Below, one piece after another: positions 21,690 through 31,430 of a DNA stretch of 64,000 nucleotides. The notes below the pieces were generated by a model. It had not been told where the DNA came from. It was given only the letters and a program-made list of their open reading frames with translations, and ran no database searches. Source of the DNA: Lottia gigantea (lineage: Eukaryota > Mollusca > Gastropoda > Lottiidae); the NCBI RefSeq assembly GCF_000327385.1, contig NW_008708458.1:3244192-3308191 (forward strand). Reading direction: 5' to 3'. The translations under genes and the position numbers were made by a program. How positions within the stretch are numbered: the first letter of the stretch is position 1; each line of letters opens with the position of its first letter.

Positions 21690-22751
21690 GTATTGGTCTG
21701 TCACTTACCTTCTTGCTCCCATTCACTGTGGTTGGTGAAATGTTTGAAGAAAGAAGGGTTACCATGGTTACTGTTGTCAGTGTATTTATAGGAGTTGGCA
21801 ATGTCTATTTTCCATTTCTGATTTCCGTCTTGAACGAAGTATTCGGTTGGAGAGGAACCTTCTTGATTATTGGTGCATATTTCCTCAACTGTGTTCCAGT
21901 TGGTATCCTGATTATGTTTTTCAGGAAGAGGCGAGAACAATTAGTTGGCATACAGAAGACTGATTTTAAATCATTGTTGAACTGTGAAGTGTGCTGGAAG
22001 CCTGCTTTCTTGGTGGTTTCATTGAATTGTTTTATTAGGACCATTTTATTCACAACTCTAAATACGTTTTTTGTTGATATGATGAGAAGTCGCCATTTTG
22101 ATGTTCAAGATGGTCCTTTTTTATTGTCTATCAATGGATTTGCAAGTATCGGAGGCAGAGTTTTACTAACTGTTATATCGTCATTTTTGAAATGCAAACG
22201 AATGACAATTTGGCCCCTATTCCTTTTCTTGTGTTCTGTGACAGTTTTGGCATTTGCATATTTCGAAACCTATAATCAGTTACTTGTAATTTGTATTTTG
22301 TTTGGACTTTTTTTGGGGCAACTGTGCTGTACTTTATCCTGCCATTGTCATGGATATTTCGGGACTGAAGATGTATTCAACTGCTCTAGGATACATCAAT
22401 TTTATTGGTTGAGTTGCAGGAATGTTCGGTGGCCCGCTTGCAGGTGATATACATATTTTGAATTTCATTATTTGAACAGCAGCATGGGAATTGTGGAAAA
22501 TTAGTGTTATGGTTTATACTCACTGCAATTAAATGTATAGGTTTCTAATTTTATATGATATTACTATAGCCTACTGGGACATTTGACATAATTTATTTTT
22601 CATTTCAGGTGCTATAAAAGATGCCACCAAATCATATAATATGGTATATTATTTATCTACTGGATTGGGTTTAATGTCCTGTGTTCTCATTATTCTTGTC
22701 ACTCTTTTGAGAAAATATCAAGAGAGTACAACAACAAATGGATCAGACTAA
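21690..22751 (+). pseudogene. SLC16-like monocarboxylate transporter, 3' half, broken
   Basis: Two exons of a major-facilitator transporter: 21690-22443 (acceptor TGCTGTAG) and 22609-22751, with GT/AG borders and a phase-1 junction. They cover roughly TM4-TM12: GIGLSLTFLLPFTVVGEMF, the GWRGTFLIIG motif typical of SLC16, a polar loop, FLLSINGFASIGGRV and the Y-P-A-I-V-M-D block. The frame shifts at a run of seven T near 22310-22320, and an in-frame TGA sits at 22410-22412 where the family has Trp. No N-terminal exons were found upstream, where a Penelope fragment lies. Retention of the intron means it is not a processed copy. An assembly error or a gene split elsewhere is possible. Confidence 0.75.
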
Positions 22752-22765
22752 AGTGGCCTCGGCCA

Positions 22766-23889
22766 CGGTGGGTTCGTTTTGCCGCATTGCCCAACTTGCC
22801 GCATCGTGCCCAACTGTACGAAAACGACTTGTAAAACGAAACTAAAGGTTTTTGATAAAATCCGGAATGGCCATTTGTTTCACTTGAAACGAAATATTTC
22901 AATCTGTTGTCCCGCATCGATTTTCTTTTATTTATAATTTGGACCTGTTAAGGAAATTGAAACTATAGTTTCAAGACTCGTACTGTGCCTTTTTACAGAG
23001 GCATACTCTTCGCTATTATGGTGACAATACTGAGTTTTCAAAATATAACCCTCACCGCTCATGGTTTTAGATTCCGCAATACTTATTTTCCTGTGGATCC
23101 ATCCTATGTCTGAACTGTCATTTTTTCTAAACAATCGCAGGTTCGTCTATTTTTGTCTCCAATTGCCGACTGTAGTGTGGAGCCAATCAACCCCAGCTTC
23201 TACCTTGTCCACCAGGACATTCTGGGACTTATCTAGAACCAGTGGGGGTTGAGCCATGCACTGCCGAATTATAGGGCACATCTAATACGAGAATTTTAAA
23301 CTTTTCCTCGCTTGATAATTCTGATTTACTATTCAGAAGATTTTTACTTTCAGACATTTCAGTTGCCATTTTTTCTAGCACATGGGTAACGTTATAGGCG
23401 CGCGAACTTAGTTATGAGCAATATTTCATTTATTTAACTTGTCTTGTTTCGTTTTATGGATTTATGTATTTTGTATTGCGATTCTGATCGTTTGTACTTG
23501 TTATTTATTTTATTCCAGATTTTACCATTTTTTAACTGTAGTTTCGATTTCCCTAACAGGTCCAAATTATAAATAAAACAGATTAAAATATTCCGTTTCA
23601 TGTGAAAAAAAATGGCCATTCCGGATTTTATCAGAAACCTTTAGTTTCGTTTAACAAGTCGTTTGTACTTGGTATTTATTTTATTCCAGATTTTACCATT
23701 TTTTAACTATAGTTTAGATTTCCCTAACAGGTCCAAATAATAAATAAAATAGATTAAAATATTCCGTTTCATGTGAAACAAATGGCCATTCCAGATTTCA
23801 TCAGAAACCTTTAGTTTCGTTTAACAAGTGATTTTGTGCAGTTGGGCACGATGCGGCATGTTGGGCAATGCGGCAAAAAGAAACCACCG
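22766..23889. mobile_element. Long-terminal-inverted-repeat DNA element, right arm partly duplicated
   Basis: The left arm (22766 to about 22985) and right arm (to 23889) are inverted copies: CGGTGGGTTCGTTTTGCCGC against CGGTGGTTTCTTTTTGCCGC when inverted, then TTGCCCAAC, CCGCATCGTGCCCAACTG, AAAGGTTT and GGTCCAAATTAT. Part of the right arm is present twice (about 23505-23660 and 23670-23840). The interior has no transposase-like frame, so it is non-autonomous. No target-site duplication was identified. It starts 15 bp after the transporter stop codon. Confidence 0.8.
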
Positions 23890-24081
23890 ATGAAGACCAG
23901 CATACGAAACAAAATCTCTGAAAAGCCACAATACTTTTACTGTTAAAGTGAAGCTCAAAATTCAATGGAACATCCGATTTGAATCCGAGGGCTTGATCTT
24001 AAAGGCTGACTTCGAGGGCTGTCTTTTGTAGCTTCTATGTTTTTGATATATCATTAATGTGTATATGCATTTCGAAACAAG

Positions 24082-24984
24082 TTAATGCTTCGCTGATTTT
24101 ACAATGTTCGTACCTTCACACTTGACACGTGGAGTCCAAGACTCACGACCGCGACAGTTAGCCGTTACTGCTAATCCGAACCCAGGGTTGCAATCATAGA
24201 CGATCTCGCTCCTTCCTTTTCTGGTAACTTGTCCATTACCAAGAGAAGGCAATCTTCGACATAGACGCCAGTCTGTATATAGAAAAAATGAATACACCGC
24301 TAACAGATATGTTGTTAGAGAGAAAGTCGTAAAAATTACAAAAATCTGCGAATTCACAGTTCACATCTATTTTTACAGAATAAACGTTTCTTTACGACTT
24401 TTATTCTGGCAAGCTAGCTGCCATTCAATAAGATGTTAGTTGGCCGAAATTGTATAGCGTCTCCAAAGCCTTACGCAGACCAGATTGTCGAACATTAGCA
24501 TCCCCCATTAGCGACAACAGGCCCGTAGACAGATTTGATTGTTCTGAGAGGCAATGATGTGTTTAGTTGCAGTGATGGAATTGGTCGGTTGTCAGAATTT
24601 TTTCAACACCCCCCCCCCCTCCCATCATATTAAAATCTTTAGGGGGTAATAAGGCGCTTTGTGGCCTCGCATAACAATTTCGAAATATTTTAAGTCGACC
24701 TATTCATTCAGACTATATTTTCCAACATGAAAAGAAATATTGCAGGGAAAACATAAGAGGAAATCATAAAAAATAAGGATTAATAATGGGAAGTCGGTGC
24801 TGCAATCAATCAACGATCCTTAAAGGCGTAATAGAAAGAAAAAGGTAATAAACGCCTGCTCTTACATATGGAAAAGTAACTAAGATAAGTATAAAATCTT
24901 ACTTTTGGAACTGAAACTGCTAGTCGAGATTTCGATGATAGCTATGAAAGCTAGAACAATCAGTAAAATATGTCGTGGTGCCAT
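24082..24984 (-). CDS. Small secreted single-sushi (CCP) domain protein
   Basis: Two exons: 24984-24903 (27 codons plus one base) and 24272-24082, giving 90 aa. Exon 1 is a signal peptide (MAPRHILLIVLAFIAIIEIS). Exon 2 encodes one complement-control-protein module: four cysteines in the order LC, YDC, NC and VKC, with NGQV, a C-x-P-G-F box and the conserved Trp in ESWTPRVKC. These match a CCP fold with expected disulfides 1-3 and 2-4. A 12-residue tail follows to TAA. A GT just after the last Cys (GAAG-GTACGA) could splice to more modules, but no further module is seen before the 22766-23889 element. Such proteins often act in recognition or immunity; that role is inference. Confidence 0.68.
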
Positions 24985-25054
24985 CTTAGTTAACCGGTCT
25001 ATTGAAGAATAGAATCGACGAAGTTGGTGAATGATTCTGGTAAAATTTGACCTG

Positions 25055-25069
25055 TTTATATACTTTATA
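25055..25069 (-). promoter_or_regulatory. TATA-box pair upstream of the CCP gene
   Basis: The reverse complement has TATAAAG (25069-25063) and TATAAAC (25060-25054), about 70-85 bp upstream of the ATG at 24984. With a start site about 30 bp downstream, the 5' UTR would be about 40-50 nt. A strong TATA box would suit a tissue-specific or inducible gene. Confidence 0.45.
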
Positions 25070-25502
25070 AGGAGTATTTAATAAAAATACAAAAACTTAA
25101 TAAACAATAAACAAAACTGCCAATAAGGAAAGTTATTCATTTTTGTGAATTCTGTTAATGAAGTGGACACGTCGTTCTCAACAGATGTCATCTCATCCCA
25201 GAGTTCATAGAAACAAACTTTTAATTAACTAAGACCTATATTATAAGGCAATAATATTGTGTATCCATCGCATATCAATCAACCTCTTTTTCTGAATGCA
25301 ATGCCTAAAATCAAATTCATTAGAATTATTTTAAATGTATGTTTTTCCAGTTGGAGTGCCTGTCATGGCTGTTTCTGAAAAGCCTCCTGAACGATTTAGA
25401 AAGTTGTAATTTTCAGAGAGGCTGGCACCGCCACTGCATTATCGTAAATGTGGGCGTAGGCTATACAATATTAGTTAAATGTACGTTTTTGTAAGCACCA
25501 AC

Positions 25503-25866
25503 TTAAAGTGATACTACGTCTTAGAATGAACATAAAATTAATTCTCAAGAATGGTCAATATGAGTATATATTTATCAGTGAACTTACCTGGTGTCATAAA
25601 GTTACAACAGAATCCCTGTCAAATCTGGAAAATTGGAAATTCATAAAACTTAGTAATTATTGAAAAAGGCTTAATCATAATATCAAGCGTTTTTCAATAG
25701 TTAATTGCATTTTTGTAAAGTTTTTTGGATTTATTGGATTATATAATATATGGATCCTGTTATGTTATTTATGACACCAGGTATATATACTGATGAATAT
25801 ATGCTCTTATTGTCCAAATTTAAAAAAATTAAATTTTATGTTTATTCTAAGACGTAGTATCCCTAT
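25503..25866. mobile_element. MITE with about 95-bp inverted arms
   Basis: The left arm from 25507 (GTGATACTACGTCTTAGAAT, AACATAAAATT, ATATATTTATCAGTG, ACCTGGTGTCATAAA) is repeated inverted at 25770-25866. The interior is AT-rich. The left side has TTAA and the right side has lost it. It is related to the 5165-5389 element. Confidence 0.75.
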
Positions 25867-26081
25867 AATATATACATGTGTATTTACGACAATTGAACTT
25901 TTATTCTCTTATCTAACTACACAATACCAAATTTAAACATGACAAAGGAGTAAACGGCTTCTCACTTTCTCTCTCCGATGCATGTTAGATTTAACGGGAC
26001 AGGTTTGCCATTTCCGTGGGTTGATTTGGATCTTGAAATATTTTGTCTTCAGAATTAAGGTGCGAAAAGATGAGGAGGTGT

Positions 26082-26203
26082 CCGGTGTGGGATTGTCGAT
26101 ACAGCAGAAAATAGAAGAAACGACTCACATCCGCACTGTGTCCCGAACCGTACCTCGTGTGCTCACTTCTTCTATTTCCGTTTGTATCGATTATTCCACA
26201 CCG
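26082..26203. mobile_element. Foldback element with about 45-bp arms
   Basis: The left arm GGTGTGGGATTGTCGATACA with AATAGAAGAA and TCACA matches, inverted, the right arm GGTGTGGAATAATCGATACA with AATAGAAGAA and TGAGCACA. The unpaired centre is about 30 bp. It is compact and has no coding content. Confidence 0.65.
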
Positions 26204-26309
26204 TAGGCTACACCGAATAGGGCACTTTTCTAGTCTAGTCATGAGTTTCGCCGACCGACTGCGGACACACGAGATGCCATTATGTCGATAATCACGTGCG
26301 GATCATGTA

Positions 26310-26402
26310 ATCGAATCCTCTCTAACCTAGTTATGAGATTTTTGCCCGAAAATCTTGCTTTCGGGGCTTCGAGGAAGACCCCCTTTGGCTCCACCACTGT
26401 CG
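26310..26402 (-). mobile_element. hAT-like MITE fragment (CAGTGGTGGAGCC end)
   Basis: The inverted right end reads CAGTGGTGGAGCCAAAGGGG. The interior AACCTAGTTATGAGATTTTT and TTGCTTTCGGGGC is shared with the elements at 36453-36602, 52490-52600 and 59415-59495. The left end is not defined. Confidence 0.55.
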
Positions 26403-26756
26403 TGTATAATGAAATACATCGAGTAGAAGTTGTCCTAAGCCAGAGTTTTAGCCTAATGCGACTTCAAATCGTTAAGTTCTAATTAAGCATTAAAAATATA
26501 TTCTTGTATAACGTTGTCGATAGTCACATATTCAAAATTGTATCAAAGTCTAACCTTGACTTTAGTAACTATTCTAAATCTGTAGATCTGCATACGCTAC
26601 ATTAAACAGTTTATATTAAAGCCAATTTTTTTAAAAAAGAAAGCTATAATAAAACGGTATATAAATTGAACACAGAATTCTATTGTTCAAGTGTATTTAT
26701 CCATTACAATAATTCAAATTTTAATGTCCAGATTATCCGGAAACGAAAAAAAACCT

Positions 26757-27797
26757 TCAATTGTCAATACAAAACATTGCTTTTGAAATATTTCCCGCTT
26801 TCAGCTCTGTCAAAGCCGTTTCGTATTGCTCAAGAGAGTATTTCTTTATGCCCAATTTATCAAAATTCAAATATTTGACCGCCATGTCGTTAACCAAACT
26901 TACAGCTTTGATGAAACAGTAAGGACTTACATTGACCCCTAGTATTTTCAACTCTCGTGTCTGAATCAAAGACGGGTCAATCGTCAGCTTGGATTTAGAA
27001 GGAGGGCAGCCAAAAACCAGAAGAGTTGCACCGGAGCAGAGAAGACCATACGCCATTTCCAAAGCTCGAGGGTTGCCCGTACAGTCCACCACTATATCAA
27101 ATCCATCTTCTCCCATATTGGCGTTCTTGAACTCTACTTGAAGATCGTTTGGGTGTAAAACTCGGTATCCCAGACCAGAATTTGATACAATCTGACGTCT
27201 GCCTTCCGATACCTCAACAACCGTGACGTCACGGAATCCTCTGTAATGCAGCATGTGAATCCAAAGCAGTCCGATGATTCCAGACCCCATTACAAGCATT
27301 CTAGTTCCATCTGGAATCTGCCCCAGAATTTCGTATCCATGGATCACACACGCCATCGGTTCCACTAAGGCTGCCTTGTCCATAGGTAACGCTTCTGGAA
27401 ACTTGACGACATATTTAGCTGGTATGAGACAAAATTCCGCCATTCCACCATCTTTCATGCAGCCAATAGCCTCGGGTAAGCATTTCTGACAGCAATTAGG
27501 TCTTCCTCTTCGACAGAATCTACACGTATCACACATTGAGTTCGGTTCCACCACGACCTTGTCTCCAACTGCGACATTGTTAACGCCAGTTCCAACCTTG
27601 ACGATAGTTCCCGAGAATTCATGACCAAGGATAACAAGTTGTCCTGAGCGGAACTCATGCTGCATGATATGAAGATCAGTTCCACAAACTCCACAATGGG
27701 AAACTTTTAACAGGACAGTCTCAGGCTTCACCTCCGGTACTGGTGCCTCCACCATCTTCAACGTCGATTGAGATTTATTCCACTGTAAACCCTTCAT
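26757..27797 (-). CDS. Zinc medium-chain dehydrogenase (D-arabinitol/sorbitol dehydrogenase-like), copy A
   Basis: An intact single-exon reading frame of 346 aa starting MKGLQWNKSQ. It is predicted to oxidise a polyol or secondary alcohol with NAD. Catalytic-zinc ligands are present (Cys35 in SHCGVCGTD, His59-Glu60 in GHE, Glu146 in VEPMAC), as is the structural-zinc lobe (Cys89, 92, 95 and 103). The Rossmann motif GSGIIG is at 171-176, and an acidic Glu195 (VVEVSEG) favours NAD. The ATG lies one base after an acceptor-like TATCTTTACAG, so the 5' UTR is probably spliced. ATTAAA at 26725-26720, about 31 nt past the stop, is the likely polyadenylation signal. The VEPMAC-x-x-HG block suggests D-arabinitol dehydrogenase-like enzymes; the substrate is uncertain. 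Confidence 0.93.
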   Translation of the reverse strand: MKGLQWNKSQSTLKMVEAPVPEVKPETVLLKVSHCGVCGTDLHIMQHEFRSGQLVILGHEFSGTIVKVGTGVNNVAVGDKVVVEPNSMCDTCRFCRRGRPNCCQKCLPEAIGCMKDGGMAEFCLIPAKYVVKFPEALPMDKAALVEPMACVIHGYEILGQIPDGTRMLVMGSGIIGLLWIHMLHYRGFRDVTVVEVSEGRRQIVSNSGLGYRVLHPNDLQVEFKNANMGEDGFDIVVDCTGNPRALEMAYGLLCSGATLLVFGCPPSKSKLTIDPSLIQTRELKILGVNVSPYCFIKAVSLVNDMAVKYLNFDKLGIKKYSLEQYETALTELKAGNISKAMFCIDN

Positions 27798-27799
27798 CC

Positions 27800-30312
27800 T
27801 GTAAAGATACAATCAAGTTTGACCAGTTTGTACGAAGATTTAAAATGAAGTTCATTTCGTTTTTTCTAAATTCCTCGGTAACCGTGTTCCCTATCTAACT
27901 TCTTGCTAGTTTTAAAAATTTAGGGAGCATGGAATGTAACCAGGGGAATGAGCAACAAATTGGTCCCCTCGCCGCCACTGCCTGATCGTGGGAATAGTTA
28001 ATTGCTGTACTGTATGTGAACACGAAATTTAATTTAACAGACTTTTTAGGGTATCAGCTCGCAGGCCCGAAGGCAAGTTTCTGACACTGAATACAAACGA
28101 TTACATGTATATGTATAATTACCACGATGCACTCACCTGCAAAAATTACTGCTCTTTATAATCTATGTATAGTTATAGCCCGTAAAAAGGTATAAATGAA
28201 TATTCACAGAGCCCGTGTGTAGTATAATCACTGATATCAATATGACCCATTTTGCCCCGATAATAATGACGGCACATCTCTCGGTATCTTCAGAATATTA
28301 TCGTGTCAAATCACAATATGATAATTTTGTATGTAAAAAACGTTGGTCTATACATTTGCCCACATAAGATAATTTTCGACAGATTGGAATATAACCTAGG
28401 CCTTTCTATTATAAATTTCGTTTCGTATTTTTCTGAAGGATACATAGTGGAATAACCCGCAGATTAAACACAAAACGAAACATCCATATTTGCATTTTAA
28501 TGAATTTGTTCATAACTAGTTCAATGTTACTTTCTGCTTTTATTATACACGATGCATTTCCTTGACATTTTAAACTTTATATCACGTGCCTGTCATGGCT
28601 GTCCTCGTCGCTTTTGGGAGGATTAGTCATTTTAGTGCTGTGTGCACAAATGTATCTAACTTGACTTATTTGTATCAGAATTCAGCCTTGTACTAGTTAG
28701 TGATATCAACATAAACAGATACTTATAGTTATATTAGCAGTTATTCATTCATAGGTAAAGTGCTGTATATGTACAGGTAAGTACGGTGGCTCGTGTAGGA
28801 CATCAAGAGATATCGATGTATTTTGTAGTTTGTAATTCTATTTTTGGCTTACAAAAAAGGAAAAAAAGAGCAATGAAAACTCGAAAATCACATTAAGAAA
28901 TCGCCAAGAAATACGAGTACTGTACATGACTGCAATTGCAAAAATCGTTGAGTATGAAAATGAATTTTGAGTTTATAGGTGACGATCGAACCACAGTGTC
29001 TTGAATCCTCCGCCGAAGGCGCCATCCCGCCCAGGTCATTTGAGACTTGATATTCGCGAATAGAAAAGCACGTTTTTCTGATGCAGTCTACAATAAAAAG
29101 TTACAATGTCTTTATTACGTATGACGAAACGAAACTATAAATAAATCATGTTCTTTTTCAAAATGCAAATGTTTAGCAATCCCGCTGTGGCGAGTTTGAA
29201 CGTGAATTAAAGTAAGCGCGGCGTGTTATTTTTTTGTGAGATAATGTTGGCGACTGCGTTTTCGACTTTCTGTTGTTAAAAGGTAAATAGATCTGTAGGC
29301 TGAAGGTTGCATAGCCTATATGACCTAAATTTAAATTTCCTCGAATTTTAAGTATTGTAATATTGCAATAAAATGAGCATCTAGATTTCCTGCCTCTACG
29401 CTAGTTAGCGATGTACTTAAAATTTGAGGATTTTACAACAGAAAGTCGAAAATTCAGTCGCCGACCCACAAGTAAAATTAAAAAAAAAAAAATAACATGG
29501 CGCACTTTAATTCACGTTCAAACTCGCCACAGCCGGATTGCTAAACATTTGCATTTTGAAAAAGAACAAGATTTATTTATAGTTTCGTTTCGTTATACGT
29601 AATAAAAACATTGCAATTTTATTTTTGTTTATTGCAGAAAAACGTACTTTCCAATTCGCGAATATCAAGTCTCAAATGACCCTGCAGGATAGCGGAGGAT
29701 TCAAGACACCGATCAAACCATGCTCTCATTGTCTACGGGATTCAATGTACTTACTCCGGTCAACTGATTTCAGAGGATTATTTTTTATTATTAGTAGCTA
29801 TGTGGAAAAATATCGGACAATAACCCGAAAACAAAGAGAAATACACGCAAAATTCTTGGAAAAATTTCGGGCAAACCAGCCTGTGTCTCTAACAGGACTT
29901 CGGCCCGTACGCTTATGCTTGTTATTTTTTCACCTTTTTTTTCATGTTTCGAATATCAATGCATTCGTTTCTCGAAATTGTGAAGTTTTGCCTTGATTTG
30001 GAGAAACGACCAAATTTACCAATGTCGTCAACGGGCCACCGTAGGTTAGTGCACTCAGATTGATCACATTCTGAGTTGCTGTGATGTGAATGTTGTAGGC
30101 CTATCCCCGTCCCCCCAAACACCAACATAAAACATGCTAGGACTTATACGCCCAAGTTTCCATGCCCTTGACATAGATACCAAATTACATTATAGGGAGT
30201 TCGATAGGGATCAAGGCTACCGAGGAATTCAAAACTAAGCGAACTGAATTCTCCTTTACACATTATTTTAAATCTTCTTACAAACTGGTCAAACTTGGTT
30301 GTATCTTTACAG
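27800..30312. other. Shared upstream spacer of the dehydrogenase pair
   Basis: The 2.5-kb interval must hold the promoters and 5' UTR exons of both dehydrogenases. Both genes begin just after a spliced acceptor, but their first exons cannot be placed from sequence alone. The main identifiable content is the Mutator-like MITE at 28994-29711. Short CTACGGTGGC-type ends at about 28785 and, inverted, at about 30037-30045 resemble the ends of the 48499-48744 element and might mark an older enclosing insertion. Confidence 0.5.
28994..29711. mobile_element. Mutator-like MITE with about 250-bp arms and 9-bp duplication
   Basis: The arms are long inverted repeats: left end CAGTGTCTTGAATCCTCCGC, right end inverted CGGTGTCTTGAATCCTCCGC. 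They continue through GAGACTTGATATTCGCGAAT, TTACGTATGACGAAACGAAA and CGAGTTTGAACGTGAATTAA. Flanks are ATCGAACCA (28985-28993) and ATCAAACCA (29712-29720), a 9-bp duplication with one change. Long arms plus a 9-bp duplication are the marks of Mutator-type elements. There is no transposase. A relative lies at 59887-60201. Confidence 0.85.
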
Positions 30313-30313
30313 G

Positions 30314-31354
30314 ATGAAGGGTTTACAGTGGAATAAATCTCAATCGACATTGAAGATGGTGGAGGCACCAGTACCGGAGGTGAAGCCTGAGACTGTCCTG
30401 TTAAAAGTTTCCCATTGTGGAGTTTGTGGAACTGATCTTCATATCATGCAGCACGAGTTCCGCTCAGGACAACTTGTTATCCTTGGTCATGAATTCTCGG
30501 GAACTATCGTCAAGGTTGGAACTGGCGTCAACAATGTCGCAGTTGGAGACAAGGTCGTGGTGGAACCGAACTCAATGTGTGATACTTGCAGATTCTGTAG
30601 AAGAGGAAAACCTCATTGCTGTCAGAAATGCTTACCTGATACCATTGGCCTCATGCAAAATGGTGGAATGGCGGAATATTGTCTTGTACCAGCTAAATAT
30701 GTCGTCAAGTTTCCAGAAGCGTTACCCATGGACAAGGCAGCTTTAGTGGAACCGATGGCGTGTGTGGTCCATGGATACGAAATACTGGGGCAGATTCCAG
30801 ATGGAACCAGGATGCTTGTAATGGGATCTGGAATCATCGGGCAACTTTGGATCAACATGCTGCATTACAGAGGGTTCCGTGACGTCACGGTTGTTGAGGT
30901 ATCGGAAGGCAGACGTCAGATTGTATCAAATTCTGGTCTGGGATACCGAGTTTTACACCCCGACGATCTTCAAGCAGAGTTCAAGAACGCCAATATGGGA
31001 GAAGATGGATTTGATATAGTGGTGGACTGTACGGGCAACCCTCGAGCTTTGGAAATGGCGTATGGTCTTCTCTGCTCCGGTGCAACTCTTCTGGTTTTTG
31101 GTTGTTCTCCTGCTAATTCCAAGCTGACGATTGACCCGTCTTTGATTCAGACACGAGAGTTGAAAATACTAGGGGTCAATGTAAGTCCCTACTGTTTCAT
31201 CAAAGCTGTAAGTTTGGTTAACGACATGGCGGCCAATTATTTGAAGTTTGATAAATTAGGCATAAAGAAATATTCGCTGGAGCAATACGAAACGGCTTTG
31301 ACAGAATTGAGGGCAGGAGAGATTTCTAAAGCCATGTTTTGTATCGACAAATGA
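30314..31354 (+). CDS. Zinc medium-chain dehydrogenase (D-arabinitol/sorbitol dehydrogenase-like), copy B
   Basis: A 346-aa intact frame, divergently oriented to copy A. All zinc ligands and GSGIIG are kept. Differences from A begin after about residue 97 (for example RRGKPHCC for RRGRPNCC, PDTIGLMQNGG for PEAIGCMKDGG, and IGQLWINML for IGLLWIHML). The first roughly 95 codons are identical in protein and differ at only a few bases. About 45 bp of the upstream intron (ACAAACTGGTCAAACTTG) is also shared, then similarity stops. ATTAAA at 31425-31430 is the likely polyadenylation signal. Both copies look functional; they may differ in expression or substrate preference. Confidence 0.93.
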   Translation: MKGLQWNKSQSTLKMVEAPVPEVKPETVLLKVSHCGVCGTDLHIMQHEFRSGQLVILGHEFSGTIVKVGTGVNNVAVGDKVVVEPNSMCDTCRFCRRGKPHCCQKCLPDTIGLMQNGGMAEYCLVPAKYVVKFPEALPMDKAALVEPMACVVHGYEILGQIPDGTRMLVMGSGIIGQLWINMLHYRGFRDVTVVEVSEGRRQIVSNSGLGYRVLHPDDLQAEFKNANMGEDGFDIVVDCTGNPRALEMAYGLLCSGATLLVFGCSPANSKLTIDPSLIQTRELKILGVNVSPYCFIKAVSLVNDMAANYLKFDKLGIKKYSLEQYETALTELRAGEISKAMFCIDK

Positions 31355-31430
31355 GATGTAACGCGAGAAATATGTTTGTGTGTCGCTTGTCACTTTATTA
31401 TGCTTAATGGTGCTGTATAAAGCCATTAAA

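Noticed and set aside
21701-22053. Minus-strand frames opposite the transporter exon
   Set aside because: They are antisense shadows of the SLC16-like sequence.
29625-29996. 123-codon frame in the dehydrogenase spacer
   Set aside because: It starts inside the right arm of the Mutator-like MITE and runs out into non-coding DNA; no recognisable domain.
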